Positions 35,234-46,223 of a DNA stretch of 64,000 nucleotides are shown here, in pieces. The position numbers and the translations under genes are program-made. Within the stretch, counting starts at the first letter, position 1. Each line of letters opens with the position of its first letter. The notes beneath the pieces are model-generated. The model ran no database searches, was not told the DNA's origin, and was given only the letters and a program-made list of their open reading frames with translations. Source of the stretch: Adiantum capillus-veneris (taxonomy: Eukaryota; Streptophyta; Polypodiopsida; Polypodiales; Pteridaceae); contig CM043963.1 of NCBI GenBank assembly GCA_014529385.2, positions 80,735,412 to 80,799,411 of the forward strand, read 5' to 3'.

Positions 35234-36239
35234 AGACCTTTGTTGAGACAACAGAGCACACACTTCAAAACGGATTTGTCAAGAACAACTTGCATTTGCT
35301 TCTATGTGTTGAGAAGATATGGAAGAATTGGGTCAAGATCATGAGACAATATGCTCAAGGCTTGCTACCAAATACAAAGGGAGAAACAATTGACGAAGGT
35401 TCCGACAAAAATCCTAAGTTTCTAACTATGAAGGGTGGTCAGATTCGACAAGCACCTGGCACAGCAACACTGGCACCTACATTGTCCAGGTGCATTTTAG
35501 GCCTCGAGAATAAAGAAGTTCTTGAACTACAAAATTCAATCCTGGACAAAACCATCTTGCTAAAGAAGGGCAAGCATACCACTCATATAATGGACATGGA
35601 TGAGATGGCTTGGAAGCTAAAAACAGATCAAGTGCTGAAAGAAGCAATAATATCATTCTTCTTTGATTTGACAAGGGAAAATTTATCTTGGTAGAAAGTT
35701 TGTGAGAAGTACAAGCTAGGAGAGCATGAGTACAATTAAATGACACGAGCTATAGCCAGTACTATGTCAAGGACTCCGTCAACAGAGCAAAGAAGACTCC
35801 ACCCTCACTTCCAGAAAGTGTAGTAACTCTCCTCAATCATCTTTATAGAGCTAATGTGTGCATAATATCTCAAGATGAGTCTATTCCATGGAGAATAAAG
35901 GGGGTGGGCTTTGTTATGGGGAAGATCAAAGAATTTTGCAATACAGAGCATGTACCATTTCAATTGGTCGTCTTGGATCTTCATGGTACTAAAGAAAAGC
36001 CCTCTATAATTTTTTTTGCAAATTTGGCACTCAATCTAAACACATTGAATGCACAATACTAATATGTGCTAATGTCTTTCATTGATTTCATCAATATCAG
36101 AATGCTTGTTGAAGGGGTTTCTAGTCAGTCAACTAAGGTCCATATTGAATATGGAAATATCCAAGCAACAAGAGATGACTCATGGATAGATGGAACTGTG
36201 GACTCTACAATGGTTTCTCTTTTTGTTAGCAAGGTTGAT
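35234..36239 (+). pseudogene. Locus 1 middle: helical region and degenerate MTase motif IV
   Basis: The frame 35234-35694 encodes a helical region (TLSRCILGLENKEVLELQ, TILLKKGK, MDEMAWKLKTDQVLKEA). It aligns by eye with FRFLCNLDESEVKTIQ, KILLSKNA and DRIKKLKQDKLIQDA of locus 2. Stops at about 35692 and 35737 follow. Frame 35821-36060 holds VPFQLVVLDLHG; amino-methyltransferases have DPPYG at this kind of position, so the catalytic motif appears lost. The next stretch (FIDFINIRMLVEGV to MVSLFVSKVD) leads to the MITE at 36240. Confidence 0.45.
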
Positions 36240-36527
36240 GGGTGAAAGCATGTTAACATGTCATGCTTTTTCATGTCCCGGACAAGGCTAACTAGCACAA
36301 TTTTGACATATGCTAACTAGTACAATAACTTGAGCTACATCTCCAAGATCTATGACATATGATATATCAATAGAAAACACCTGAAACAAGGAATCCAAAT
36401 GTACAACCTCTGACAAATTTTGATATTATTTGTAAAAAATTTACCAGACGCCCAACTTTTCGAAGATGTGCTAACTTGAAACTGCTAACTAGCACAAAAA
36501 GCGCGACAGGTTAACATGCTTTCACCC
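36240..36527. mobile_element. 288-bp MITE inside locus 1 exon
   Basis: Perfect 18-bp terminal inverted repeats GGGTGAAAGCATGTTAAC lie at 36240-36257 and 36510-36527. The direct repeat TGAT flanks the element at 36236-36239 and 36528-36531. Removing the element plus one TGAT joins SLFVSKVD to RFEAIVKAHKKRVFF in one frame, so it inserted into coding sequence. It has no coding capacity. Confidence 0.9.
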
Positions 36528-37167
36528 TGATAGATTTGAGGCTATTGTCAAGGCTCATAAAAAAAGAGTCTTTTTCTCAGGCTCTTGTGGCAAGGATCAT
36601 GAATTTATTGATAGAAACTTCATTGATGGCCTTATCACAGGGTTTTGTCTTGAGCAAAGCTATGTTTTGGATTTTTTTGCGGTGGAGTTGTGCTGGAGCA
36701 AAGCTTGTCAAAGAAGAGAAGGGCAATTTCTCTATGTAAAGATGATTTTGAAGCAATGGAGTTAGAATCTCACTGCTCTAGTCTTTTGGAGAGTGATCCA
36801 TCCTTGCAGGAGTGGTGTGGTGCAAGTCAAGCATCACTTGCGAGACAAACAGTGGAGCTAGATGATAAAGAAAAAGAAGACCTTAACAATCTTGACATCG
36901 ATGAGCAACAAAGCAATGGGAGAGGATGTTGATGGAAATGAAGACAATGATAATGTAGACAACACGGATGATAATGAAGTTCAAGAAGCTACGAATTTTG
37001 ATCATCAAGGGGGGGGAGACAATGTTGGAGAAATGAGTCCAGTTGTGGATGTTGAGTGTGCAAAAGAAAATGAGGATGATGATGCAGGAAATGAGGATGC
37101 ACAAGAGGATGATAGAGCCCCTCAAGACATGGTAGTAGTTGATGAAAAAGGTGTGAATGCTTCTTAG
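36528..37167 (+). pseudogene. Locus 1 3' part: SAM-motif-like segment and acidic tail
   Basis: After RFEAIVKAHKKRVFF a one-base shift near 36680 separates YVLDFF from GGVVLEQSLSKKRRAISL. The two together resemble motif I of N4/N6 amino-methyltransferases (DPF.GSGT..AA...R) and align with LVDLFGDGSLVAQEGL of locus 2. The gene then runs into a strongly acidic tail (36862-37167, Asp/Glu/Asn-rich) ending in TAG at 37165-37167. Confidence 0.42.
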
Positions 37168-37374
37168 AGTATTTTTGATACTAGGTTTAATGATGCATGT
37201 CATTATCATGTACCAACAGACTCCTAAAGTGTAAAAAGGCAGGATAGTGTATTGAATTGATCAATTGTGATACTTTAGGTCCTTCAAACACTATTTTCAT
37301 AATACTATCTTGTGTCTTTATCTAAAAGTATGTCATTTTAATTAGATTTAATCGTTGTTGTTTTAAAAAATGAA
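37168..37374. other. Spacer after locus 1
   Basis: Probable 3' untranslated or intergenic sequence. No further frame is seen. Confidence 0.35.
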
Positions 37375-38690
37375 GGGGGGGATCAAACTTGAGTTTGAGC
37401 CATCACAAAGCACATGTCTTTATTTAAAGTGTCAATTCACAAATCATAGATAACATACAGATGTGTATTAAGAGTAAGAAATTTTGGCTTTGGTGAGACA
37501 ATAATGAAGCACCAAACAATAATGAGGCTCAAACTTAAGTTCAAGCCTAACAAGGAGAGATAGTGAAATGAACTTCAATCACAAAGATCCTGGTTGAGTT
37601 GTTCTAAGTGAGACTTGAAATTCCATATCCTAGTGTAGCACTTGCATATATTACGTGAAACTCATAATGTCTTTGTACCTAGCAAGGCATTGAAATTTAG
37701 TTTGTAGGCTCGAACTTAAGTTTGAACCTTGCCTCCACATGTTAGTGTAGCACTACCATGTGAGGCCGAGCTCATGAGCACTACCATGTTATGCCAATCT
37801 CAAGAGCATTGTAGTATTATAATCTTCCAAATAGCAATACTTATGGATCATGAAGTAAAAAGGATCATACCTTGAAAAATTCATAGTTAAGAGGTTTTTT
37901 GAATAGGCCCTAGATGTGCACAATATAATAATTTTATACATAGTGAATGCGTTGAGACTAAACATGGCTTGAGACTTAAGCCTTACACTTGAAACATAAG
38001 ATTAAGGTTAAGACTTAAGCCTTAGGCATGAACTTAAGTTTGAGTCTTACCTCCAAATGTGAAATAGGTAGCATGTTAGGTGAGCATCACGTGATCATGT
38101 GTATGAGTTTCAACGAAAAAAGTCCTTGTCATAGAATCCTACCTCAGCACTTCCAAGTGAAGCTCACAATTTCATATCCTATTGTAGCGATTACATATGT
38201 TAAGAAACAGACGTAATCTATAACAAGAAACTGAAATTTATTTTGTAGGATCGAACTTAAGTTCGATCCTTGCCTTTGTATGTTAGTGTAGCACTACCAT
38301 ATGAGTCCAATTGCATGAGCATTGTAGCAAAAAAATGTTACAAATAACAAAATACTTATAGCTTATGAATAAAATTGGATGATACCTTGAAAATTTCATA
38401 GATAAGGGGTTTTATAAATAGGTCTTGAGTGCACATAATATAAAAGGTTTCCACATAGTGAATGGTGAAGACTAAAAGGGGCTTAGGGCTTACATTTTAA
38501 ACTTCAAACATAAGCATAAATTTTGAGACTTAAGTTTTAGGCTTGAAACAAAAGCCTAAACTTTAGGACTTAAGCCTTAGGCTGGAGCTTAAGATTAAGC
38601 TTCACTTTCAAATGTGCTTTAGGTATCATTCTAGGTGAGCATTTTTGTCTTAATGCGCTAAATGGAGCCTTTCTAGCATAAAACGTCTGG
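37375..38690. repeat. Second palindromic-core array
   Basis: Cores like GGCTCAAACTTAAGTTCAAG occur near 37380, 37524, 37706, 38030 and 38247, with GTTAGTGTAGCACTACCAT between them. The core at 38247-38270 is a perfect 24-nt palindrome (arms AGGATCGAACTT and its complement), and both arms share the GATCC variant. Unit spacing is longer and less regular than at 31480-33360. Confidence 0.75.
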
Positions 38691-38785
38691 GTTAGATGAT
38701 GGAAATGAAATGGATTCTATGGTTATTGAAAATCCACTAGACTATTTTCTAAATAGGTAAAAATTTGGCTTTTGTCATCTTTTAG

Positions 38786-39289
38786 ATGAAAACAACAAAA
38801 TAGAAGATGAAGATAACATATCTCAAGCAGCACAAGTGCTACCCACCATTGTTGGAGAGACCTAGTTTCATAAAGGTGATCTTGTAGAGCACAAAAGTGA
38901 TCTTGTAGAGAAAACCTCTCAAAAAACTTCAAATGACATGACTAAAACGAGCGAGAACATGCTACCTACAATTGGAGAGACCCAAAATCATGAAAGTGAC
39001 ATTAGGAATAGTGAAGAGGAGATGGTGGTGGTAGAGCATCAAAGTGATTTTGTTGTGCAAAATTCTAAAAAACCTTTGCATGACACTAACAACATGCCTC
39101 AAAGAGATGAGGATGCAGAGGGTAGTGAGAAGAAGGGTGAAGCCAATGAAGAGGTCCAAGCAACTCTTGCAACCAGGGACATACAAGAAAAAATTGACAA
39201 AGGTACAGGAAAAGTGACACCAAATACAAACAAAGTCCAAATCATTCAAGAAAGGGAGCAAGGGATTGAATTTGGTGAGAAAAACAAAG
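38786..39289 (+). pseudogene. FCP1-like gene, acidic N-terminal exon
   Basis: A possible acceptor (CATCTTTTAG) precedes an acidic frame with two imperfect internal repeats around LPTIVGET and LPTIGETQNHESD, each followed by EH.SD.V. A TAG interrupts the first repeat near 38864. The exon ends at a GT donor after NKG (39290) and joins in frame to 39372. It is a low-complexity charged region of unknown role ahead of a phosphatase-like domain. Confidence 0.4.
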
Positions 39290-39371
39290 GTACTTATTTT
39301 TCCAATGTGATTAGTATAGATATGGTCCATTTTGGAAGATAATACAAAATTCTATTATGTTGTCTTTGCAG

Positions 39372-39754
39372 GTGAAATTGACATTCAAAATCAAGGATCC
39401 AGTGTGCCACAAGTAGACATCAACGTTGAGGAGCTACGTCCTGATGCACGAAAATGTAGGCCACTTGGAAGCTTATATTCTTTTGAGAGAGATAGAGATA
39501 AACTAGTCTTTCAATATTCCCACATCAATAGAGAAATGCAATCACTTTTAGGAGACATCATTATAGATGAGTATGGGAGTACGAGACATAAATAAACGTG
39601 TGCAATTTACAATTGTGTGCTGCAAATATATGGTCCCTTGTTCTGAGATTTCTAAGTGCAAAACCTTAAATTGTTATCATTCTTTTGTATCGTATGCACA
39701 AAATATTGCTCATGCAATCAGCATGAAGAAACATGCACTCATTCTTGATCTTAA
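39372..39754 (+). pseudogene. FCP1-like gene, exon ending in HAD motif I
   Basis: The acceptor TCTTTGCAG ends at 39371. The frame GEIDIQNQGSSVPQV runs to a TAA near 39593 (TRHK), after which another frame gives AISMKKHALILDLN at 39711-39752. ILDLN continues as GVLLSKED at 41079 once the intervening 1,320-bp element is removed, giving the DLNGVLL form of HAD/FCP1 motif I. The aspartate is the expected nucleophile. Confidence 0.5.
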
Positions 39755-41074
39755 CACTAGGTTGGTAACCTAACAGGACATAAAAGTGTTCTTTCAGGGT
39801 TTTGCAAAAAACCTCCAAAACCATAGTAGATCCACTCATTTTGTAAAATCCTTTCATGAGGTTATAGTTCAAGGCCTACTACACATGGAAAAAATAAGAA
39901 ACTTGTAAAATTTCTCATCTTTTGGTCACACCAAGCCTCCAAAGTTGATGGACCAGTACATTTTCATCAAAACAGTCATTTCTTACGTTTTATTGCATAA
40001 AAATAAGATTAGGGATTTTTGTAGGACTTGAGATAAATTCCCTAGTTAACTCCAATGGGTTGGTGATCAGAACATATGATTGCTTCTCACTCACTATTTT
40101 TTGTTTTGCCAAAAGAAATAGGTACAAAAAAGATGAATTTTTACCATTCTGCAAACCTATCATCAAAGTTTCTATAGCCACGCTCAATACAAATAATATA
40201 TGCATGTTTTCTTAGTTCCCTATTGTCCTTTAGGTTCATAAGGAGCCATGGAGCATGTCAAAAGAATAATACATCTCTTACTAAGGGGAATCTTGGGGAC
40301 AAAGATGAAGTGCTAAATACAACAAACATGAAAAAGTTGGGTTCAACATTATGAGTTGTAGAATCCCATAGAAACTATTCAATATCTAGCCAAATTTGAT
40401 CCTTATGACTAGATATGGTTATTATCTACAAAATGCATGTAGTTGTCACAAGAAACTAACAATATTGAAAAAGCTATACTTGATATACTAGAATGTTTCG
40501 TTTTCTTCTATGATTGAAAAAATCAACCATCGTTGTCTACTATGCAAAATAGGGTATTAGGTGCCCCAAAACTCAAGGAATATTAGCTTTATGTTACAAT
40601 ATGCGACATAGAAAATCAAAACTGCATTTGGATATCATGAAAGCCACCAAAAAAATCATAGAAGAGCTAAAATTGGCTAAAAAACAGGATTTGACAATTT
40701 TTGTAATTTGGTCATAACTTACAACTTTAACATTTATTTCTCCCTAGAAGCATTTGGACATGTTGAGGACTACTAAAGGTAGTTCTCTAGCATTATAGAC
40801 CTCACAAACATGAATTCTAGAGTGGTATAGTTGCAAAAAGTTGAAAAATTTCAAAAACAGGACCCGTTTTTTCACACAGTTTAGGTTGTGAAATGTTGTG
40901 CAAGGACAAGGTTAAAGATCGAATTGATATTCCAAAAAATGTCAAGTTTTTTTTAGCTCATGAGACAACTTTCTAGACAGATAGCACCTCCAAATCCATT
41001 TTGAAACTCTTGACATAATTCAAGGAAAATGGTCACTTCACAGGACATAAAAGTGTCCCATTACCAACCTAGTG
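39755..41074. mobile_element. 1,320-bp element with 14-bp TIRs and TTAA target
   Basis: Perfect terminal inverted repeats CACTAGGTTGGTAA lie at 39755-39768 and 41061-41074, flanked by TTAA at 39751-39754 and 41075-41078. Removing it restores LILDLNGVLLSKED. A 15-bp segment, AGGACATAAAAGTGT, occurs in the same direction near both ends (39775, 41043). No transposase frame is visible, so it is non-autonomous. TTAA duplication is typical of piggyBac-like elements; the assignment is inference. Confidence 0.85.
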
Positions 41075-41455
41075 TTAATGGAGTTTTACTCAGCAAAGAA
41101 GACAAGAAGCATCCATGTACAGATTGTGTCAAATTGACCTTTGTCACACCACAATTGTTGTTCGCCCGGGTTGTTTTGAATTTTTGGATGAGATATGTCA
41201 GTACTTTCATGTTGGTATTTGGTCCACCATGCTACAAAAGAATGTTTGCACTTATGTGAACACTCTTGAAAAGCATGCACATAAAAAATATCATTTCTTT
41301 ATGGTATGGGGACAAGACGATTTCTATATCCATAATCTTTGAAAAATGTATAGACCGGATAAGCCTAATGTTTAGGCTATGTTTAAGCTTTTGTTGAGGG
41401 TTTGGTATCAGTGCAGGAATTTATGCAGTACAAAGAATACATTGCTCATTGATGA
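41075..41455 (+). pseudogene. FCP1-like phosphatase core, part 1
   Basis: GVLLSKEDKKHPC continues motif I. After a frameshift near 41160, VVRPGCFEFLDEICQYFHVGIWSTMLQKNV gives the RPG..EFL....F.VGIWS signature of the FCP1/NIF family, followed by FFMVWGQDDFYIHNL and a TGA at 41341. In another register NTLLID reaches the copia insertion at 41456. The family dephosphorylates serine in proteins such as the RNA polymerase II tail. This copy is broken. Confidence 0.62.
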
Positions 41456-42226
41456 TGTTAGAAAATAAGACGTAGCTAAATAGATAATTGAGTAGATTAC
41501 TTAATGGAGAGAGACAGATTTATATACACGAGATTATAGAGTAGAGAGAGAGAGAGAGAAAGAGTACACACGATATACGTGGTTCACCCAATGTGGGCTA
41601 CGTCCACGGGAAAGCAGCCACTCAATGGCTTTAGTACTTCAAAACAAGAAGTAGTTTACAAAGGGATTATACCCTTAATGGAGCTTCCGCCTTGCTTCAC
41701 TCTCACCATCTCACACTCACCTTGTTGCATCAACTTCACACTATGAAATGTGTGTAGAAATGGCCTCCTTTTATAGGCCAAAAGGGCTGCCCTCTCTTAT
41801 GAGAGACAGCCATGTGTAGCCGCCCTTGTGCGAATAAGTCCAAATCGGACCCTCCAATTCGCCCATGTGTGGCCGCCCTTGAGAAGACAAGTCCGCTTTT
41901 GAATTCGGCCACTGGCCACCAGCCATTGACTTCCGACCACCGGCCATCGGCCATTGACTATCGGCCACCGGCCAACCGACCGGTTGTTTTCCGACCACTT
42001 TTCGGACGACGTCCAGCCATAATATTCCGGCGAAAAAAAAAAGTCTCGAGGGCCTCCGCCCCCGAGGCCTTTATAAAGTTGCCCCTGATTCTTGTCCGTT
42101 AAAATTTTGGTTTCCGGTGAGTGATTTTCCTTCATGCACGATGGCTTCTCCTCATAATGGGGGTCTTACAAATGTGCGCTTTTACCACAGAAAATTACAA
42201 GGGTAAATCAGGCTCCATACTTAACA
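41456..42226 (-). mobile_element. Copia 3' LTR
   Basis: 771 bp. It includes a GGCCA-rich stretch (41910-41990) of overlapping CGGCCACCGGCCA-like repeats, unusual in this AT-rich window. Confidence 0.93.
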
Positions 42227-42240
42227 ATCTCCCACTTGGA
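42227..42240 (-). other. Copia polypurine tract
   Basis: The minus strand reads CCAAGTGGGAGAT just before the 3' LTR. Confidence 0.65.
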
Positions 42241-42286
42241 GACTGATCTCCAAACCAAACCTGTGACTGCTTTCCATTCTGGCTTC

Positions 42287-45200
42287 TTATTCTTGAATGC
42301 CGATTGAAGATGAGCAAAAGCTCAACTTCTCCTTGTTGACCACCTTTGTAAACATGTCTGCAAGATTTTCACTTGTATGCACCTTTCCTAGCTTTAGTTG
42401 TCCCTCTTCCAAAAGAGTGCGTATGAAGTGATATCTCACCTCAATGTGCTTTGTCCTTGAATGAAAGGCTGAGTTCTTCGCAAGATAGATAGCTCTTTGG
42501 CTATCACTGTACAAGACACAATTGTCTTGTTTGAATCCAAGCTCTTCTAAGAATCTGTGAAGCCACAGAATTTCTTTGCTTGCCTCCGTCATTGCTACAT
42601 ACTCTGCTTCCGTGGTAGAAAGTGAAACCACTTTCTGCAGCTTTGAAGCCCAGCTTACTGCTGTGCCTCCAACCGTGAACACATAGCCAGTAGTGCTCCT
42701 TCGAGTATCTTTGTCACCTGCCATATCTGCATCAGCATACCCTTCTAGAAAAATATCAGTTCCTCCAAAATACAAAGCATTTGTTGTTGTCCCTTTTAGA
42801 TACCTAAGTATCCACTTCACAGCTTGCCAATGCTCTTTACCTGGGTTGTCCATGAACCTACTCACAACTCCCACTGCATGTGAAATATCTGGCCTTGTCC
42901 AGACCATAGCATACATTAGAGAACCTACCGCTGCAGCATATGGAACTTTAGACATATAGGCTATCTCCTCTTGTGTCTTTGGACACATATCCTTCGTTAG
43001 TTTAAAATGACCAGCCAAAGGTGTAGAAACTGGTTTTGCATTTTTCATTGCAAACCTTTCTAGTACCTTCTTGATGTAATCTTCTTGAGATAGCTTTATT
43101 GTCTTCTTCGTCCTGTCCCTTGATATTTTCATACCAAGTATCCTCTTTGCAACACCTAAATCTTTCATTGAAAAAGATTTGGACAGCTCCTCTTTTAGGT
43201 CTTTGATGTCCTGTATGTTAGCACTTGCAATCAACATGTCATCAACATACAACATTAGGATGATGAATTTCCCATCCCCCAAATTCTCCGTGTAGACGCA
43301 GTGATCCGACTTGCATCTTGTGAATCCGTGATCCAACATCCATTGATCAAAATTCAAGTACCATTGGCTTGATGCTTGCTTTAAACCATACAAGCTCTTC
43401 TTTAATCTGCAAACCATTTTCTCCTTACCTTTTACTTCATACCCCTTTGGTTGAAGCATGTAGATTTCCTCCTCTAAGTCACCGTGAGGGAATGCCGTAT
43501 TTACATCCATTTGCTCAAGATTTAGATCATGAGCAGCCACAAGGCTTAAGACAAGACTAATTGAGTTCATTTTTACAACAGGAGAAAATATTTCATTGAA
43601 GTCAATACCTTTCTTTTGAGAAAAACCTTTTACCACAAGCCTAGACTTGTACCTTTTCTTCCCACCTTCTTCCTCCTTTAGCTTGTACACCCATTTGTTT
43701 TGAAGTGCCCACTTACCTTTAGGCAATTCAACCAACTCCCATGTTTGGTTGCAATGTAGTGAGTCCATCTCCACTTGCATGCTCTTCGTCCATTCTTCTT
43801 TGGATTCATGTTGCATAGCTTCTTCATATGATTCCGGCTCTCCAGAATCTGAGATCAAGAGATGGTTGAAGGAAGGAACAAACCTTTCTGGAGGTCTACT
43901 TGCTCTTGTAGATCTTTGGGGAATAGGTTGAGGCTCCTCATTTGGTTGACGTTGTTGCACATTGTCACCATTTGCAGTCCTTGAGTCTTCACCGTCCTCA
44001 AGCTCCATGTACTCATCACCTGTTTCTTTTGTTTGTTTTCTTTCCAAGTAATCTTTGTACATATTTTGTTCGTTAAAAATTACATCCCTACTCCTTAAGA
44101 TTTTACCATCTTCAGGATTCCATAGGCGATACCCAAAGTCTCCTTCTCCATAGCCAATGAAGAAACACTTTTTGGACTTTGCATCTAACTTTGATCTTAG
44201 GCTTCTATCTATGTGCATGAAAGCCTCACACCCAAACACTTTGAGAAATGCATAATTCACCGGTTTACCTGTCCATGCCTCTTCTGGAACTCCCCCATCC
44301 AATGTCGTTGAGGGTGACCGATTGATTAAGTACACAGACGTACTTACAGCTTCCGCCCAAAGCTCAAGCGGTAGGCCTACATGTAGCCACATGCTTCGTG
44401 CTCGTTCCATGATTGTCCTGTTCATCCTTTCCGAAATCCCATTTTGTTGAGGTGTCCTTGGGGTTGTCCTTTGCCTCCGAATGCCATTGCTAGCACAAAA
44501 GCTTTCAAAAGCTTGGCTGCAATATTCGCCTCCACTGTCGGATCTGAGGCATTTAACCTTGGTACCTGTTTCATTCTCCACAAAGGCTTTCCACCTTTGA
44601 AATATGGAAAATACATCGGATTTATTCTTCATGACATAAACCCATGTTTTTCTAGTCGCATCGTCTATGAATGTTACATAGTACAATGAACCACCAAGTG
44701 ATGGTGTACTTGCAGGACCCCAAACATCAGAATGAACCAACTTAAGTTTTTTATTTTTTATTTCATTTCCTGATTTTTGAAATTTTACCCTCTTTTGTTT
44801 ACCATAAACACAATCTTCACAGAACTCTAAGTCCACTTCATTCAAACCTGGTAGAAGCTTCTTTGTTTGAAGGATTTGCATTCCTTTGGCACTCATATGC
44901 CCAAGTCGGTAGTGCCACACCGCACTCTCAACTTCTGTAGTTGCTGCATAAGCTGAAGGTTGCATGCTAACAGTACACAAGTAAAGTGTACCGACTTTTT
45001 CACCCTTGGCAACCACCAAAGATCCCTTTGAGATCTTCCACCGTTTGTTTCCGAATGCAATGTTGTGACCTTCATCGTCCAATTGTCCTATAGAGATCAA
45101 ATTTTTGCGAAGAGAAGGAACATGCCTAACATCTTTAAGATTCCATTCATTTCTGTTAGCAGTTTTTACAGAAACTGTACCTTTGCCGACAATCTCACAA

Positions 45201-45469
45201 GCTTCATCATCTCCCAAGTATACATACCCAAAATTACCTTTGGTGTAGTCTTGGAAATGTTTCTTGTGTGGTGTCGCATGGAATGAAGCCCCGGAATCTA
45301 CTATCCAGGAATTAGACACATTGTCTAATGAGAGAATTAGAGCATCTTGCTCTACTTTACCTACCACATTGGCCTCCGATGTTGGCTTGTTGTCTTGAGA
45401 CTCTGTCTCCTTCTTCTTCTTGGACCAACAATCCTTCTTGACGTGGCCCTTCTTGCCGCAGTTCAACAT
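42287..45469 (-). CDS. Copia Pol polyprotein, uninterrupted 1,060 codons
   Basis: Domains in order: remnant zinc knuckle (NCGKKGHVKKDC, residues 3-14), protease DSGAS at 58-62, GAG-pre-integrase HHCC (H186, H191, C217, C220), integrase core with D248, D311 and E347, RT with YVDD at 741-744, and RNase H with ADADMAGD and TTEAEYVA toward the C-terminus, ending with TKHIEVRYHFIR. It makes cDNA and integrates it. No internal stop is seen. It is normally one frame with gag, but a TGA at 45470-45472 separates them here, so natural initiation is unclear and the copy is probably not autonomous. Confidence 0.93.
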   Translation of the reverse strand: MLNCGKKGHVKKDCWSKKKKETESQDNKPTSEANVVGKVEQDALILSLDNVSNSWIVDSGASFHATPHKKHFQDYTKGNFGYVYLGDDEACEIVGKGTVSVKTANRNEWNLKDVRHVPSLRKNLISIGQLDDEGHNIAFGNKRWKISKGSLVVAKGEKVGTLYLCTVSMQPSAYAATTEVESAVWHYRLGHMSAKGMQILQTKKLLPGLNEVDLEFCEDCVYGKQKRVKFQKSGNEIKNKKLKLVHSDVWGPASTPSLGGSLYYVTFIDDATRKTWVYVMKNKSDVFSIFQRWKAFVENETGTKVKCLRSDSGGEYCSQAFESFCASNGIRRQRTTPRTPQQNGISERMNRTIMERARSMWLHVGLPLELWAEAVSTSVYLINRSPSTTLDGGVPEEAWTGKPVNYAFLKVFGCEAFMHIDRSLRSKLDAKSKKCFFIGYGEGDFGYRLWNPEDGKILRSRDVIFNEQNMYKDYLERKQTKETGDEYMELEDGEDSRTANGDNVQQRQPNEEPQPIPQRSTRASRPPERFVPSFNHLLISDSGEPESYEEAMQHESKEEWTKSMQVEMDSLHCNQTWELVELPKGKWALQNKWVYKLKEEEGGKKRYKSRLVVKGFSQKKGIDFNEIFSPVVKMNSISLVLSLVAAHDLNLEQMDVNTAFPHGDLEEEIYMLQPKGYEVKGKEKMVCRLKKSLYGLKQASSQWYLNFDQWMLDHGFTRCKSDHCVYTENLGDGKFIILMLYVDDMLIASANIQDIKDLKEELSKSFSMKDLGVAKRILGMKISRDRTKKTIKLSQEDYIKKVLERFAMKNAKPVSTPLAGHFKLTKDMCPKTQEEIAYMSKVPYAAAVGSLMYAMVWTRPDISHAVGVVSRFMDNPGKEHWQAVKWILRYLKGTTTNALYFGGTDIFLEGYADADMAGDKDTRRSTTGYVFTVGGTAVSWASKLQKVVSLSTTEAEYVAMTEASKEILWLHRFLEELGFKQDNCVLYSDSQRAIYLAKNSAFHSRTKHIEVRYHFIRTLLEEGQLKLGKVHTSENLADMFTKVVNKEKLSFCSSSIGIQE

Positions 45470-46159
45470 TCAAGAACTGACTTTGTGCATGACTTGCTCC
45501 GCCTTTTGGTTTTTGAACCTCTCCTTAGGCCTTCCTCTTGTTTCCACTGATAATGCATCACTTGATGATTCTCCTGTGATTCTCCTTTGCATTTCCTCGC
45601 TTAGGAGAACACCCAAAACATCATCAAACTTAAGAGTACTTGTGCCAGAGATAGAATTACTTACAGCCATCACAAGGCTGTCCCAACTATGCGGTAGAGA
45701 TGATAGTATAAGGAGAGCTCGCACTTCGTCATCAAAATTGATTTTCACCGATCTAAGTTGACTTATGTTTGTGTTAAATTCATTAAGGTGTTCTGCAACT
45801 GAACCATTCTCTGCCATCTTTAGATTGAACAAGCGCTTCATAAGAAATACCTTATTGGATGCCGATGGTTTCTCGTAGAAGTCGTCAAGTGACTTCATCA
45901 AGTCCTCCGTGGTCTTCATCTCTCAAACATTGAAGGCCACCATTGACGCCAAGCTTAACCGGATTGTTCCCAGTTCCTTTCGATCAAGGACAATCCATGC
46001 TTCATCTGCCATTGTTGCGGGCTTCTTCGCAAGACCGCCCAGTGGCAAATAGAGGTCCTTCTGGTAGAGATAGTCTTCAATCTGCATCTTCCAATGTTGG
46101 TAGTTTTTGCCATTGAACTTCTCAATCTTGAGCTTCCCTTCCTCTGCCATAACTCCCAC
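45470..46159 (-). pseudogene. Copia gag with in-frame stops
   Basis: The frame begins at an ATG near 46150 (MAEEGKLKIEKFNGKNY), the usual plant copia gag start, and includes KKPATMADEAW, then LMKRLFNLKMAENGSVAEHL and LILSSLPHSWDSLV. One TGA (about 45920) interrupts it after VAFNV, and a second TGA (45470-45472) precedes the zinc knuckle and removes its first cysteine context. Both are single-codon lesions in an otherwise continuous frame. Confidence 0.9.
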
Positions 46160-46209
46160 TCAATTCAAGGAATCCTTTCCTTGAGATAATTTAGCTACGA
46201 GCAAACCTT

Positions 46210-46221
46210 GCTCTGATAGCA
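46210..46221 (-). other. Copia primer-binding site (iMet type)
   Basis: The minus strand reads TGCTATCAGAGC two bases after the LTR. The canonical plant form is TGGTATCAGAGC, so one base differs. Confidence 0.85.
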
Positions 46222-46223
46222 GT

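Noticed and set aside
39755-41074. CACTA-superfamily assignment for the TIR element
   Set aside because: Ends begin CACTA, but the flanking duplication is TTAA rather than three bases, and the bases do not give a 3-bp direct repeat.
42693-45761. Plus-strand open frames inside the copia element
   Set aside because: They are antisense shadows of the minus-strand pol and gag.
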